Positions 33,754 to 43,088 are shown, counted from the stretch's first letter. The stretch is DNA of 64,000 bases from Tateyamaria sp. ANG-S1 (GCF_000814025.1 NZ_JWLL01000005.1:124001-188000), one strand, 5' to 3'. Notes: generated from the letters alone by a model not told the origin. Program-made: numbers and translations.

Positions 33754-34593
33754 ATGAGCGTGCAAGCCAATGCGCGGCCAATCATCATCAAAAAGAAAAA
33801 GGTGTCAGGCGGCGATGGCCACCATGGCGGCGCCTGGAAAGTGGCCTATGCGGATTTCGTGACCGCGATGATGGCCTTCTTCATGTTGATGTGGCTGCTG
33901 AATGCGACGACAGAAAAACAGCGCAAGGGCATCGCCGATTACTTCTCCCCCACAATCCCGATCAACCGGGTGTCTGGGGGTGGCGATGGCAGTTTTGGCG
34001 GCGACAGCGTGTTTTCTGAAGTGACCTTGCCCCAAAACGGCACAGGCGCATCCTCGCAACGGCCAACGGAAGCGCGACAGGCCCGTGGTGAGAGCGGGGC
34101 AGACGACAGTGGCGAGATTGCCGACGAACAGGACGAGGTCTTTGAATCACTTGAGGCGCGGCTGCTTGGCAAGGGGGGCGAAACAAAGGTGCTCGACAAC
34201 GACCTGCAGCACATCATCACCCGGGTGACGGACGAGGGGCTGGTTGTGGAACTCTTCGCGCGCGAAGACACGCCCCTCTTCGAAGAGGGCACCGACATAC
34301 CCACACAATTGCTGCGAAATCTGTCTCAACTGGTCACTGAAGCAGCCCGCACCGTCAAAAACGACATTGCCGTCGAAGGGCACGTACCAGCGCAACCGAT
34401 CGTCGTTGCCGAACGCTCGACCTGGCGCATGTCAGTCGCCCGTGCCGATGCTGTGCGTCAGCTCCTCAAGCAAACGGGTGTTGAAACAGACCGGGTGGCG
34501 CGCGTCACGGGGCATGCGGATCGTGAACCTGCAGTCAAAAACCCGATGGCCATGCGCAACAACCGGATCGAGATCATATTCCTGCGGGACTGA
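33754..34593 (+). CDS. motB: Flagellar motor stator protein MotB
   Basis: A 279-residue inner-membrane stator subunit that with MotA conducts ions and anchors to peptidoglycan. After a basic cytoplasmic start (IIIKKKKVSGG) the single helix AYADFVTAMMAFFMLMWLLN contains Asp34, the ion-binding aspartate. A plug or linker region rich in Gly, Ser and Glu follows. The OmpA/MotB C-terminal domain has AVEGHVPAQP, WRMSVARADAVRQLL, GHADREP and NRIEIIF. The start at 33754 fits the family, and the earlier in-frame ATG at 33712 has no support. motA is about 10 kb downstream, an uncommon separation. Confidence 0.94.
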   Translation: MSVQANARPIIIKKKKVSGGDGHHGGAWKVAYADFVTAMMAFFMLMWLLNATTEKQRKGIADYFSPTIPINRVSGGGDGSFGGDSVFSEVTLPQNGTGASSQRPTEARQARGESGADDSGEIADEQDEVFESLEARLLGKGGETKVLDNDLQHIITRVTDEGLVVELFAREDTPLFEEGTDIPTQLLRNLSQLVTEAARTVKNDIAVEGHVPAQPIVVAERSTWRMSVARADAVRQLLKQTGVETDRVARVTGHADREPAVKNPMAMRNNRIEIIFLRD

Positions 34594-34619
34594 TCCTGTA
34601 ATAGCTTGGATTTTATCTG

Positions 34620-34634
34620 TTAGCCGCACGTTAA
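34620..34634 (+). promoter_or_regulatory. CtrA-like box upstream of flgE
   Basis: TTAG-N7-TTAA, one mismatch in the first half-site, 56 bases before the flgE start codon. Its position between motB and flgE suggests flgE has its own promoter. Confidence 0.45.
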
Positions 34635-34689
34635 GGCGGCATGCCTATCTGTTGGATCAATCTGGTCGGTACAGCAGAAAGGCGTGTCC

Positions 34690-35991
34690 ATGACGATCTC
34701 TTCCTCGCTCAATGCAGGTGTTGCAGGGCTACAGGCAAACGCAACACGACTTGCATCCATTTCGGACAACATCGCGAACTCCTCCACCTATGGCTATAAG
34801 CGGGTGCAAACCGACTTTCAGTCCCTGGTGATTTCATCAAACGGCGGAACATACTCTGCTGGCGGGGTCCGGGCATCGACCGAGCGTCTGATTGATCAGC
34901 GTGGTTCGCTGGTCTCCACGGCAAATGCAACAGATTTGGCTGTACGCGGTCGCGGCATGTTGCCGGTTGCTCAGTTGACCGATGTGAATCTGTCAAACGG
35001 CAACAACCAGATGTTCCTGACAACGACGGGATCGTTCCGGACGGATGCAAACGGATATCTGCGGTCGGATTCCGGGCTTGTCCTGATGGGCTGGCCCGCC
35101 CAGCCGGATGGCACAGTCCCCACATTCCCGCGCGACACATCGGACGGCTTGCAACCAGTGCAGATCAACGTGAACCAGTTCTCGGGCGAGCCGACCACGC
35201 AACTGTCGCTTGGGGTCAACCTCCCAGCCACCGATACCGACGCCGGTTCGGCTGGTGAAATACAGTACCTGTCGGTCGAATACTTCGACAATCTGGGCAC
35301 GTCCGAGAACATCAACATCAGCTTCACACCGACAGTGCCAGCGACTGGAACGTCCAACGAGTGGACAATGCAATTGACCGATTCCGCGCTGGACGGTGCC
35401 ATCGTGGGTGAGTACGTACTGACCTTTGACGACAGCCGCGCGGCTGGTGGCACGCTGGCCTCGGTGACCACAACCACAGGCGGCGCGTACGATCCCGCAA
35501 CTGGCAACATCATGATCACGGCGGAAGGGGGCCCGCTGGAAATCAACATCGGCCAGTTAGGCGAAAGCGATGGCCTGACACAGCTGTCTGACAGCTTTGC
35601 ACCTGTTTCGATCTCGAAGGACGGATCGCCTGTCGGCAACATGACAAATGTCGAGGTTGACGCAAACGGCTACGTGACCGCCTTCTTCGACACCGGAATC
35701 AATCGCACGATCTATCAAATCCCGCTTGTGGATTTGCCCAATCCGAACGGCATGGTTGCGCTGGATCAGCAGACCTATCTGCCATCCCCTGAAAGTGGCA
35801 GTTTCTTCCTTTGGGATGCAGGTGACGGGCCAACCGGCGACATTGTTTCTTACGCACGCGAGGAATCCGCCGTGGATGTGGCCGGCGAACTGACGGCGAT
35901 GATCCAGACGCAGCGCGCCTATTCGTCGAACGCCAAGGTTATCCAAACCGTGGACGAGATGCTCCAGGAAACCACAAACATCAAACGCTGA
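34690..35991 (+). CDS. flgE: Flagellar hook protein FlgE
   Basis: A 433-residue hook subunit that polymerises outside the outer membrane. The N-terminal rod/hook signature is SSSLNAGVAGLQANATRLASISDNIANSSTYGYKRVQTDFQSLV, and the C-terminal D0 helix is ELTAMIQTQRAYSSNAKVIQTVDEMLQETTNIKR. The central part (FlgE D2-like beta region) contains GSFRTDANGYLRSDSGLVLMGWP and FVxVxxDGSxxG-type ISKDGSPVGNMTNVEVDANGYV. Start at 34690 has AGAAAGG 7 bases upstream. The GTG at 34684 is poorer. flgK follows after 37 bases. Confidence 0.95.
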   Translation: MTISSSLNAGVAGLQANATRLASISDNIANSSTYGYKRVQTDFQSLVISSNGGTYSAGGVRASTERLIDQRGSLVSTANATDLAVRGRGMLPVAQLTDVNLSNGNNQMFLTTTGSFRTDANGYLRSDSGLVLMGWPAQPDGTVPTFPRDTSDGLQPVQINVNQFSGEPTTQLSLGVNLPATDTDAGSAGEIQYLSVEYFDNLGTSENINISFTPTVPATGTSNEWTMQLTDSALDGAIVGEYVLTFDDSRAAGGTLASVTTTTGGAYDPATGNIMITAEGGPLEINIGQLGESDGLTQLSDSFAPVSISKDGSPVGNMTNVEVDANGYVTAFFDTGINRTIYQIPLVDLPNPNGMVALDQQTYLPSPESGSFFLWDAGDGPTGDIVSYAREESAVDVAGELTAMIQTQRAYSSNAKVIQTVDEMLQETTNIKR

Positions 35992-36028
35992 TCGTGATCA
36001 TCGGCGCACCTGAAAGAGAGTTGGCGAC

Positions 36029-37483
36029 ATGTCACTGACCAGTGCACTATCCTCGGCCATGTCGGGCATCCGCGCGGCAAGTCGTGGTTCGGAAATCGTA
36101 TCGAGCAACATCGCAAACGCCAACACACCTGGCTACGCGCGCCGCACATTGTCAGTCTCTTCCGATAGTGGCGGTGCAGGCGTCGGCGTTCGGATCAATG
36201 GCGTCGTACGACATGTCGACCAGCAGGTCATCAATGACCGGCGCCTTGCTGATGCGGAGGTGGGATACAAATCGGAAACCACCTCTGCACTAACCAAGAT
36301 TGAGGATTTGATCGGAACCCCCGACAACGCGGGATCACTCGCAGCTCGTGTCGCCGATTTCGAGAAAAGCCTGATCACTGCGACAAGCCGACCCGATGCA
36401 ACGGAACGCCTGACTTCGGTGGCATTCGCGGCAAAAGATTTGGCAAGTTCGTTGAACACTGTTGCACAGGGCATTCAGGACACACGGACACAAGCAGATC
36501 AAAGCATCGACGCGCAAGTACGCCGCTTGGATGACGCCCTGAAAGGGGTGGAAACCCTGAATGCCCGTATCGTAGCGAGCAGCAAGGTCGGGACGGAGTT
36601 TTCGGCCCTACAGGACCAACGACAATTGTTGATTGATGACATCAGCGAAATGGTTCCGGTCCGCATGGTCCCTCGGGACTACGGTGCCGTCGCCCTGTAT
36701 TCGACAGGTGGCGCCATCCTGCTCGAAGGGCGCGCGGTAGAAGTTGGCTTTGAACCGGCCAATGTTGTCACACCCTACGAATCCATCGAGGACGGCACTT
36801 TGTCCGGCCTAACACTCAATGGCATATCGATAAACACAAGCTCAGAAAGCGGCAGGCTCCGCGGTGGCACGCTTGGCGCCCAGTTTGAAATCCGGGATGA
36901 GATCGCCACTGACGCACAAACACAGATTGATGCACTCGCGCGCGACCTGATTTCCCGTTTCGAAGACAATAGCGTCGATCCAACCCTCTCCCCCGGAGAC
37001 GCTGGCCTTTTCACCGACGCAGGTTCGGCATTTGACCCGGCAGACGAACTGGGCGTGGCCAATCGTATCGCCTTGAACACGCTCGTCGATCCTGAAGAAA
37101 GCGGCGAAACTTGGAGAATACGGGACGGCTTGGGTGCAACCGCTCCCGGAGATGTCGGCAATGGATCTCTTCTGGTTGCGCTCACTAACACATTGGTCGC
37201 CACGCGACCTCAGCTTTCGGGCAGCTTTGGCGCCTCCGACCTTGGCATTGATGGCATCGTAGCCAGTCTTTCCTCTCAGATCGGAGCGGATCGATTGCGT
37301 GCTGATCAACAGCTGTCATTCGCCTCCGCTCAGTCCGTGGAACTAGCGCAAGTCGAACGTGCTAATGGCGTTGATACAGATGCCGAAATCCAAAACCTTA
37401 TGGTGCTTGAACAAGCCTATGCAGCAAATGCGCGCGTGATTTCGACCATTGATGAAATGTTTGACACCCTGATGAGGATTTGA
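36029..37483 (+). CDS. flgK: Hook-filament junction protein FlgK (HAP1)
   Basis: A 484-residue junction protein between hook and filament, exported by the flagellar system. The N-terminal helix is LTSALSSAMSGIRAASRGSEIVSSNIANANTPGYARRTLSV, and the C-terminal helix is NLMVLEQAYAANARVISTIDEMFDTLMRI, both needed for polymer contacts. The middle contains the FlgK helical section EDLIGTPDNAGSLAARVADFEKSL. Length is within the range for alphaproteobacterial FlgK. flgL begins 2 bases after the stop, so translation is coupled. Confidence 0.93.
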   Translation: MSLTSALSSAMSGIRAASRGSEIVSSNIANANTPGYARRTLSVSSDSGGAGVGVRINGVVRHVDQQVINDRRLADAEVGYKSETTSALTKIEDLIGTPDNAGSLAARVADFEKSLITATSRPDATERLTSVAFAAKDLASSLNTVAQGIQDTRTQADQSIDAQVRRLDDALKGVETLNARIVASSKVGTEFSALQDQRQLLIDDISEMVPVRMVPRDYGAVALYSTGGAILLEGRAVEVGFEPANVVTPYESIEDGTLSGLTLNGISINTSSESGRLRGGTLGAQFEIRDEIATDAQTQIDALARDLISRFEDNSVDPTLSPGDAGLFTDAGSAFDPADELGVANRIALNTLVDPEESGETWRIRDGLGATAPGDVGNGSLLVALTNTLVATRPQLSGSFGASDLGIDGIVASLSSQIGADRLRADQQLSFASAQSVELAQVERANGVDTDAEIQNLMVLEQAYAANARVISTIDEMFDTLMRI

Positions 37484-37485
37484 CG

Positions 37486-38493
37486 ATGAATACCCACGGT
37501 CTCGGTGATCTTGCGCAGACGTTCCTGCTGCAACGTCGCGGTGCGGCACTCAAATCAGAAATGGCACGCCTGAACCAGGAACTGGCCAGCGGACAGGTCA
37601 GCGATGTCAAATCGGTACTAGCTGGCAACGTCAGCTATCTGTCAGACATAGAAGCGGACATGCGCACCATGTCAGCCTACAAGATTGCTACCACCGAAGC
37701 CGCACAATTTGCCGACAGTGCGCAGAACGCTCTGAATCGCATGGATACGAGCGCAGGTACTCTTAGTAACGCGCTTCTTACAGTCTCTTCTATCGCGGTG
37801 GGCCCCGTGCTTGACCAATTGTCTGTGGATGCAACACACGAGTTCGAGGCAATCGTGTCGGCTCTGAACACATCTAGCGGGGGGCGTTCGATTTTCGCCG
37901 GAACAGCCACCGATACGCCCGCAACAACGAATGCCGGGAGCATTCTGGCCGATCTGCGCGCCGCAATTGCGGGACAGACCGGTGTATCGAATATAGCCGA
38001 CGCAGTGACACAGTGGTTTGACGATCCGGCAGGCTTTCGAAATTCGGCCTACACGGGATCAGACAATGCGATTGCTCCCTTTCAAATTGCAGAAGACCGC
38101 CAGGTCTCGGTTGATTTGAAAGCAGATCAGACTGTCTTTCGGGATTTGCTGAAGGGCGCAGCACTCGCTGCGATAGCGGCTGACGATACGCTAGGTTTAT
38201 CCGCGGCGGGTCAGCAGGAAATTCTGGAAATCGCGGGTAGCGAACTCATCCGTGCGAAGGATCAGTTGACCGCAACGCAGGGCAATTTGGGGTCGGCGCA
38301 GGCGCGCATTGACGCAATCGCGACGCAAAACGCCGCTCGCGCAACGGCGCTGGAATTTGCCAAGGGAGCCCTTCTCCAAGCTGACCCATACGAAACCGCA
38401 ACCCAATTGGAGGCAGTCCAATTTCAGCTTCAGTCCCTCTATACCGTAACCGCACGCATGTCCGATCTGTCCCTGGTGAATTTCGTCAGATGA
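37486..38493 (+). CDS. flgL: Hook-filament junction protein FlgL (HAP3)
   Basis: A 335-residue flagellin-like junction protein. The N-terminus LGDLAQTFLLQRRGAALKSEMARLNQELASGQVSD corresponds to the flagellin D0 helix with heptads, and the C-terminus ATQLEAVQFQLQSLYTVTARMSDLSLVNFVR is the FlgL ending. In the centre, FEAIVSALNTSSGGRSIFAGTATDTPA is the beta region typical of FlgL. The start at 37486 follows TGAGGA and lies just after the flgK stop codon. A TTG at 37480 in the same frame is unlikely. Its TGA overlaps the flgI ATG. Confidence 0.92.
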   Translation: MNTHGLGDLAQTFLLQRRGAALKSEMARLNQELASGQVSDVKSVLAGNVSYLSDIEADMRTMSAYKIATTEAAQFADSAQNALNRMDTSAGTLSNALLTVSSIAVGPVLDQLSVDATHEFEAIVSALNTSSGGRSIFAGTATDTPATTNAGSILADLRAAIAGQTGVSNIADAVTQWFDDPAGFRNSAYTGSDNAIAPFQIAEDRQVSVDLKADQTVFRDLLKGAALAAIAADDTLGLSAAGQQEILEIAGSELIRAKDQLTATQGNLGSAQARIDAIATQNAARATALEFAKGALLQADPYETATQLEAVQFQLQSLYTVTARMSDLSLVNFVR

Positions 38494-39590
38494 TCCGCAC
38501 CCTGGTTTGCATTCTGGCCATCGCGTTTGGCACACTGGCGCAAGCCAATCCCGTCCGCATTAAGGACTTGGTCGATTTCGACGGTGTACGCGGGAATGAC
38601 CTTGTAGGTTACGGTCTGGTCGTAGGGCTGGATGGAACAGGCGACGGGCTGCGCAATGCGCCCTTCACCGAAGACATCATGACGAACATTCTGGAGCGGC
38701 TCGGCGTCAATGTGACGGGCGAGCAGTTCCGCCCAAAAAATGTGGCGGCCGTGATCGTGACCGCAACCTTACCTCCATTCGCGCGCAGCGGCAGTCAGAT
38801 CGACATCACTGTTTCCGCGATTGGAGATGCCAAAAGCCTGCTGGGCGGTACGCTTGTCATGACCCCAATGAACGCTGCAGATGGTGAGATTTATGCCGTC
38901 GCACAGGGCACAATCATTGCCGGCGGTGCGGTCGCCGAAGGGGATGGTGCCCGAGTGACGCAGGGTGTTCCAACATCCGGAGTGATCCCATCGGGTGCGC
39001 GGATCGAGCGTGAGATTGACTTTGAGCTCAGCAGCCTCACGAATATGCGTCTGGCCCTTCGCGACCCTGATTTCACCACAGCGGCACGGATCGAAGAAGC
39101 GATCAATGGCGTGTTTGGTCGCCGCGTTGCCACTATGTTGGATTCTGGCACCGTATCATTGAACATCACCCAAACACGCGCACGCTCAGCTGCGCATGCA
39201 CTCGGCCGCATAGAAAACATCGCGGTTGAGCCAGAGCGGAAGGCTCGGGTCGTGGTCGATCAAAGGTCCGGAACAATTGTAATGGGGGATGATGTGCGCA
39301 TCTCTCGCGTCGCCGTTTCACAAGGAAACCTGACCCTCCGCATTCAAGAGCAGCCTTTGGCTGTTCAACCAAACCCATTTGCTGATGGTCAGACCGTCGT
39401 GGTGCCTCGCACCACTGTCGATCTACAAGAAGATGATGGTCCTGGACTAGCCGAAGTACCAGAGGGGGCATCGCTCTCTGAGGTGATTGCCGGCTTGAAT
39501 GCACTTGGCGTGGCGCCCCGGGATATGATTGACATTCTAAAGAGCATTAAAGCGGCTGGCGCGCTGCATGCCGAATTCGTTGTGAGATAA
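38490..39590 (+). CDS. flgI: Flagellar P-ring protein FlgI
   Basis: A 366-residue periplasmic protein forming the P ring around the rod. A Sec signal peptide (MIRTLVCILAIAFGTLAQANP) is cleaved near Ala20. The family start follows: VRIKDLVDFDGVRGNDLVGYGLVVGLDGTGDGLRNAPFT. Further signatures are VAAVIVTATLPPFARSGSQIDITVSAIGDAKSLLGGTLVMTPM and GTIVMGDDVRISRVAVSQGNLT. The C-terminus is GVAPRDMIDILKSIKAAGALHAEFVVR. It overlaps flgL by 4 bases and ends just before a hairpin shared with the convergent fliP. Confidence 0.96.
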   Translation: MIRTLVCILAIAFGTLAQANPVRIKDLVDFDGVRGNDLVGYGLVVGLDGTGDGLRNAPFTEDIMTNILERLGVNVTGEQFRPKNVAAVIVTATLPPFARSGSQIDITVSAIGDAKSLLGGTLVMTPMNAADGEIYAVAQGTIIAGGAVAEGDGARVTQGVPTSGVIPSGARIEREIDFELSSLTNMRLALRDPDFTTAARIEEAINGVFGRRVATMLDSGTVSLNITQTRARSAAHALGRIENIAVEPERKARVVVDQRSGTIVMGDDVRISRVAVSQGNLTLRIQEQPLAVQPNPFADGQTVVVPRTTVDLQEDDGPGLAEVPEGASLSEVIAGLNALGVAPRDMIDILKSIKAAGALHAEFVVR

Positions 39591-39596
39591 ATGGAA

Positions 39597-39629
39597 CGGC
39601 CTGATAACGTAAAAAATGTCATCAGGCCG
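39597..39629. terminator. Bidirectional hairpin between flgI and fliP
   Basis: CGGCCTGAT and ATCAGGCCG form a perfect 9-bp stem with a 15-base A-rich loop, 6 bases after the flgI stop. It has no long T tract on either strand, so it may act as a weak terminator or a 3'-end stabiliser for the flgK-flgL-flgI transcript. Confidence 0.55.
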
Positions 39630-39733
39630 CTCGAGCTATTCGTGCGCGAGGATATCAGACGTAAGTCATAGCTTATGACAGTACATCGTTCAGACGTACG
39701 AAGCACAGCGTTAGGATGGATTGGTAAATAGTT

Positions 39734-40456
39734 TCAGAAGTAGCTGCGTACCAAACTGCCTGCGATCAAACTCCAGCCGTCTGCAATGACAAAGAATGCC
39801 AGCTTGAACGGCAATGAAACGATCGCGGGCGGAACCATCATCATGCCCATGCTCATCAAAATTGCAGCGACGACCAAGTCAATAATCAGGAACGGCAAAA
39901 AGATCAGGAAGCCCACTTGAAATGCGCGAGAAATCTCTGACAGCAAAAAGCTGGGCACCAAAACGGACAATGGCGCTTCCGCGGACAACACCACATTCTG
40001 AGTATCGGGACGTAGATCAGCCATCGCCGCGAATGTCTCTGCATCCAGTCGTCCGGCCATAAATACACGAAAAGGCTCAAGTGTCCGTGTGAACGCAGCG
40101 TCGGGCTCGATCTGCTCATCAATTAAGGGGCGCAAACCGCCTATCCAGGCATCTAAGAACACTGGTTCCATAATAAAATAGGTCAGAAAAAGCGCGAGAC
40201 TGACAATGAGCATATTGGGAGGCGACTGTTGCAAGCCGATTGCCTGGCGCAAGATCGACAACACTGTCACCAAAAATGGAAAGCATGTCACCATAATGGC
40301 AAGGCCTGGCGCCAGGCTCAGCACGGTGATCAAAGCAATCAGCTGAATGGTTCTGGCGCTCAGTGAGCTGTCGTCTCCGAGCGAAATCGCAACGTCCTGG
40401 GCTATGGCATCCGCCGGAAAAACCAACAGAACGCTAAGAAGAAGCGCATACCTCAT
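39734..40456 (-). CDS. fliP: Flagellar export gate protein FliP
   Basis: A 240-residue export gate membrane protein. A cleavable signal peptide (MRYALLLSVLLVFPADAIAQ) precedes four hydrophobic helices. The signature regions are SARTIQLIALITVLSLAPGLAIMVTCFPFLVTVLSILRQAIGLQQSPPNMLIVSLALFLTYFIMEP and the C-terminal PSFLLSEISRAFQVGFLIFLPFLIIDLVVAAILMSMGMMMVPP, which contain the conserved Met gasket region. It is the last gene of the fliF-fliH-fliN-fliP operon. The partner genes fliQ and fliR are in two other operons. Confidence 0.97.
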   Translation of the reverse strand: MRYALLLSVLLVFPADAIAQDVAISLGDDSSLSARTIQLIALITVLSLAPGLAIMVTCFPFLVTVLSILRQAIGLQQSPPNMLIVSLALFLTYFIMEPVFLDAWIGGLRPLIDEQIEPDAAFTRTLEPFRVFMAGRLDAETFAAMADLRPDTQNVVLSAEAPLSVLVPSFLLSEISRAFQVGFLIFLPFLIIDLVVAAILMSMGMMMVPPAIVSLPFKLAFFVIADGWSLIAGSLVRSYF

Positions 40457-40461
40457 TGGGT

Positions 40462-40755
40462 TCAGAGGCCCGCACCTAAGTCCAGAATCTCTGTCAAGCG
40501 AACAACAAGTTGCCCCTCCTCCTCGCCCTCGGCCTCTTCCAGCGTGCCGCGCGCAATCAACTTGTCTCCAACGAACAGGTCAACAGGGTCGTCGACCCGC
40601 TTGTCAAGCGTCAGGACCGCGTTGGATCCCAACATAACCAAGTCGCGCACAAGCGGGCGCGCGCGCCCAACCGACACGGTGATTTCAATTGGAACAGCGG
40701 TGAATGGATTGTGCGCGTCAGATGCCAACGCCGTTGTGGAAGGAGTTTCAGCCAT
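40462..40755 (-). CDS. fliN: Flagellar switch protein FliN
   Basis: A 97-residue protein with a SpoA-type C-terminal domain (ITVSVGRARPLVRDLVMLGSNAVLTLDKRVDDPVDLFVGDKLIARGTLEEAEGEEEGQLVVRLTEIL). FliN sits in the C ring and docks FliH. The start at 40755 has GAGG at a spacing of 6, and an ATG directly before it at 40758 is too close to that site. The gene overlaps the fliH 3' end. It is the only C-ring protein gene recognised in this window. Confidence 0.9.
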   Translation of the reverse strand: MAETPSTTALASDAHNPFTAVPIEITVSVGRARPLVRDLVMLGSNAVLTLDKRVDDPVDLFVGDKLIARGTLEEAEGEEEGQLVVRLTEILDLGAGL

Positions 40756-41350
40756 CATTTACCTCAGCGGTTTGGACTTGAAAAAAGGATGTAACGGCTG
40801 CCGAAATCTCCGCGACCGTCTGGTCCATATCGAGTTCGACCTCTGTCTGTTCGGTACGCAAAACCACCTGTGATGGAGCGAGCAAATTGTCGCTGACCAG
40901 CAAAAAAGGCTCGGGGATTTCATCGCTCAGCACACTGCGCACAGCTGCCTCGTTTTCAGGCGCCACGGCAATTTCTACGCGCTTGTCGAGAGCGGCGCGC
41001 GCCATGTTTTGCGCTTTTTCACGCACGTGTGCTCCGAGGCTGGCACGCGCGATTTGAGGAAGAACAATATCAATGATATTGGTGATGACGGTTTCTACCG
41101 TCGCGGTCATGCTTGCACGTAGTTCGTGATATTCGAAAGAAGCGTCTTGAAGACTCGACGCCAGACCACTCGACACAAAGCCTTGCGTTTCCGACTGCGC
41201 AGATACCGCGTCGTCCCATCCAGCCTGATACCCCTTTTCGAACGCTTCAAGCTTTTGATCTTCGACCATTTCAATTGGCAAAGCAGGCGCGTCGGTTGAT
41301 GTCGATTTTTTCTCACCAAAGTCCTCAAAGAGATGGGCGGCAGACATCAT
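40748..41350 (-). CDS. fliH: Flagellar export ATPase regulator FliH
   Basis: A 200-residue protein fitting FliH by position and composition: an N-terminal FLIN-docking-like Trp-rich end (MMSAAHLFEDFGEKK), a central helical region containing AFEKGYQAGWDD with small-residue spacing, the helix ETVITNIIDIVLPQIARASLGAHVREKAQNMARAALDKRVEIAV, and a C-terminal dimer domain. FliH inhibits and positions the FliI ATPase at the C ring. Its ATG overlaps the fliF TGA. Sequence conservation in FliH is low, so context carries much of the call. Confidence 0.85.
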   Translation of the reverse strand: MMSAAHLFEDFGEKKSTSTDAPALPIEMVEDQKLEAFEKGYQAGWDDAVSAQSETQGFVSSGLASSLQDASFEYHELRASMTATVETVITNIIDIVLPQIARASLGAHVREKAQNMARAALDKRVEIAVAPENEAAVRSVLSDEIPEPFLLVSDNLLAPSQVVLRTEQTEVELDMDQTVAEISAAVTSFFQVQTAEVNDG

Positions 41351-42966
41351 GCGCGCTCCTCTTCAAGCCAGCTTCGCAGTATTTCAACGGTTTCCTCTTG
41401 TCGGTCACCGATCATCGACCGCAGGCGATCAACCGGATCCTCAGAGACGACAGCAGGCAACACGCCGTCATGGCCGGAAGACAGTGCCGGGAGATCAGGC
41501 AGCATCTCCGGCGCAGCGGCCATGTCAATCTCTGGCAACTCACCGTGCTCCGCCGAAAACTCAGGCGCGTTTTCAAGACCATCGCCAGGCAGAGTGGGCG
41601 GCAAAGCATGGAGCGCGCCAACTGCTGACGACGAGCGGGTCAGAACAGGTTTCACCACGAACAGACCAAGGATCAGCGTGACCGAGGCCAAGATCGCCAT
41701 CTGAATGGCCGACATCAGGTCCAGGTGGACGCCATCAAACAAGGACGTTTCTGCCGATGTCCCCTGCGGCACAACCGATTTGAGCGCCATGGCTTTGATC
41801 GTAATGACGTCGCCGCGCGCTTCGTCATATCCGACGGCCGACGCCACAAGTTCGCGTAGGGCGTCAAGTTCTTCCTCGGACCTGGCTGTCGGAGTTTCAC
41901 CGCTCTCCTCGTCGGCAAGCACTTCATTAACCAATACCGCAACCGTAATCCGACGGATCGCACCCGCCGACTTTACAATTGCCCGCTCCGTTTCGGACAC
42001 CTCGTAGTTTATCCGCTCGCGTGTTTCTGAGTTTTGAGAGGACGAGTTTTCCCCGCCGCCCCCTTCACCATCAGGCAGATTTGAGGCGACTGTCACGTCC
42101 CCATTGCCAGCCTCATTCGATGTGCTGGTCCGCTCTTCCGTGTCCGTACTGATGACCACACGTTCCTGTGGATCAAAACGCCGCTCGCGAATCTCTTCTG
42201 TTTCAGTGACGGTATCCACACTCACTTCAACGATTGCATTGCCGGGGCCGACCCGCGCTTCGAGAAGCCGTTCAACCCTTTCTCTCAGCATCTGAGACTT
42301 GTCATCTGAGCTGGGCGAAGGAGAGGTATCATCACCTGAACCAATGACCGCGCCGCTCGCATCTATGACGGTAACATCGTCGGCCGAGAGACCAGCTACC
42401 GCGGAAGCGACGAGGAAGCGAACAGCCTTGGCTTGCTGCGCCGAAAACTCTCCGCCATTTGGTGTAATGGCCACCGACGCAGTCGGTGTAACGCTGCGCT
42501 GAAAGGGGTTTGAACCGGTCGACGCGATGTGAACACGCGCCATTGCAACGTGCGGACTTGAAACAATCGTGCGTGCGAGTTCCCCTTCCTTTGCACGCCA
42601 ATACGCAGCATCGAACATTTGCGACGTCGTACCAAACCCAGAAAGGCTATCTAAAAGCTCATATCCTTGGCTGCTATTCGCTGGCAGGCCTTCGCTTGCC
42701 AACGTCAACCTCAAATGGTCCCGCTCTTTGGAATCAACAAAGATCGAGCCACCCCGCACCTCGAAAGCAACACCGCGTTGCTCAAGGGCGCGTACGACAT
42801 CACCGGCTGCACCGTTTTCGAGCCCCGCGTATAGGAGCGTCATTGTCGGCGCAGTCACAACGCGCGACATTGCCAATATTGCCAAGAACATCGCGACGGT
42901 CGCCACAACGACCGTAACCTGGCGCTTGATATCCAGTCCCATCCAGACATTCAGTAATTGCTGCAC
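41347..42966 (-). CDS. fliF: Flagellar MS-ring protein FliF
   Basis: A 539-residue inner-membrane ring protein. It has an N-terminal helix (VTVVVATVAMFLAILAMSRVV, about residues 17-38) and a C-terminal helix (MSAIQMAILASVTLILGLFVVKPVL, about 415-440) flanking the periplasmic ring-building motifs: TLLYAGLENGAAGDVVRALEQRGVAFEVRGGSIFVDSKERDHLRLTLASEGLP and the RBM3-like central region. The C-terminal FliG-binding tail is present, yet no fliG gene follows. The start is GTG with GGAGG 5 bases upstream. It is the first gene of its operon. Confidence 0.95.
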   Translation of the reverse strand: MQQLLNVWMGLDIKRQVTVVVATVAMFLAILAMSRVVTAPTMTLLYAGLENGAAGDVVRALEQRGVAFEVRGGSIFVDSKERDHLRLTLASEGLPANSSQGYELLDSLSGFGTTSQMFDAAYWRAKEGELARTIVSSPHVAMARVHIASTGSNPFQRSVTPTASVAITPNGGEFSAQQAKAVRFLVASAVAGLSADDVTVIDASGAVIGSGDDTSPSPSSDDKSQMLRERVERLLEARVGPGNAIVEVSVDTVTETEEIRERRFDPQERVVISTDTEERTSTSNEAGNGDVTVASNLPDGEGGGGENSSSQNSETRERINYEVSETERAIVKSAGAIRRITVAVLVNEVLADEESGETPTARSEEELDALRELVASAVGYDEARGDVITIKAMALKSVVPQGTSAETSLFDGVHLDLMSAIQMAILASVTLILGLFVVKPVLTRSSSAVGALHALPPTLPGDGLENAPEFSAEHGELPEIDMAAAPEMLPDLPALSSGHDGVLPAVVSEDPVDRLRSMIGDRQEETVEILRSWLEEERA

Positions 42967-42982
42967 AATTGCCTCCGTCGTT

Positions 42983-42999
42983 CCGGGCGTTCTGCCCGG
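42983..42999 (-). promoter_or_regulatory. Hairpin in the fliF leader
   Basis: CCGGGC-gttct-GCCCGG forms a 6-bp GC stem between the fliF start and the CtrA-like box. It would be in the fliF 5' leader and may influence ribosome access or termination. Confidence 0.35.
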
Positions 43000-43026
43000 T
43001 GTTGAACCAGCAATGACCGAACAGCC

Positions 43027-43041
43027 TTAACAATCGGTTAG
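43027..43041. promoter_or_regulatory. CtrA-like box between fliF and fliL
   Basis: TTAA-N7-TTAG, one mismatch, located in the 122-base divergent region. A single CtrA dimer site here could control both the fliF and fliL operons. Confidence 0.5.
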
Positions 43042-43088
43042 TTGATCTATGAGAAATGTGAGTTCGAGAAAGCGTGAGCGGAATACAT

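Noticed and set aside
41113-41704. Plus-strand frames of 171, 123 and 110 codons opposite fliF and fliH
   Set aside because: They shadow well-supported flagellar genes with overlapping start and stop codons.
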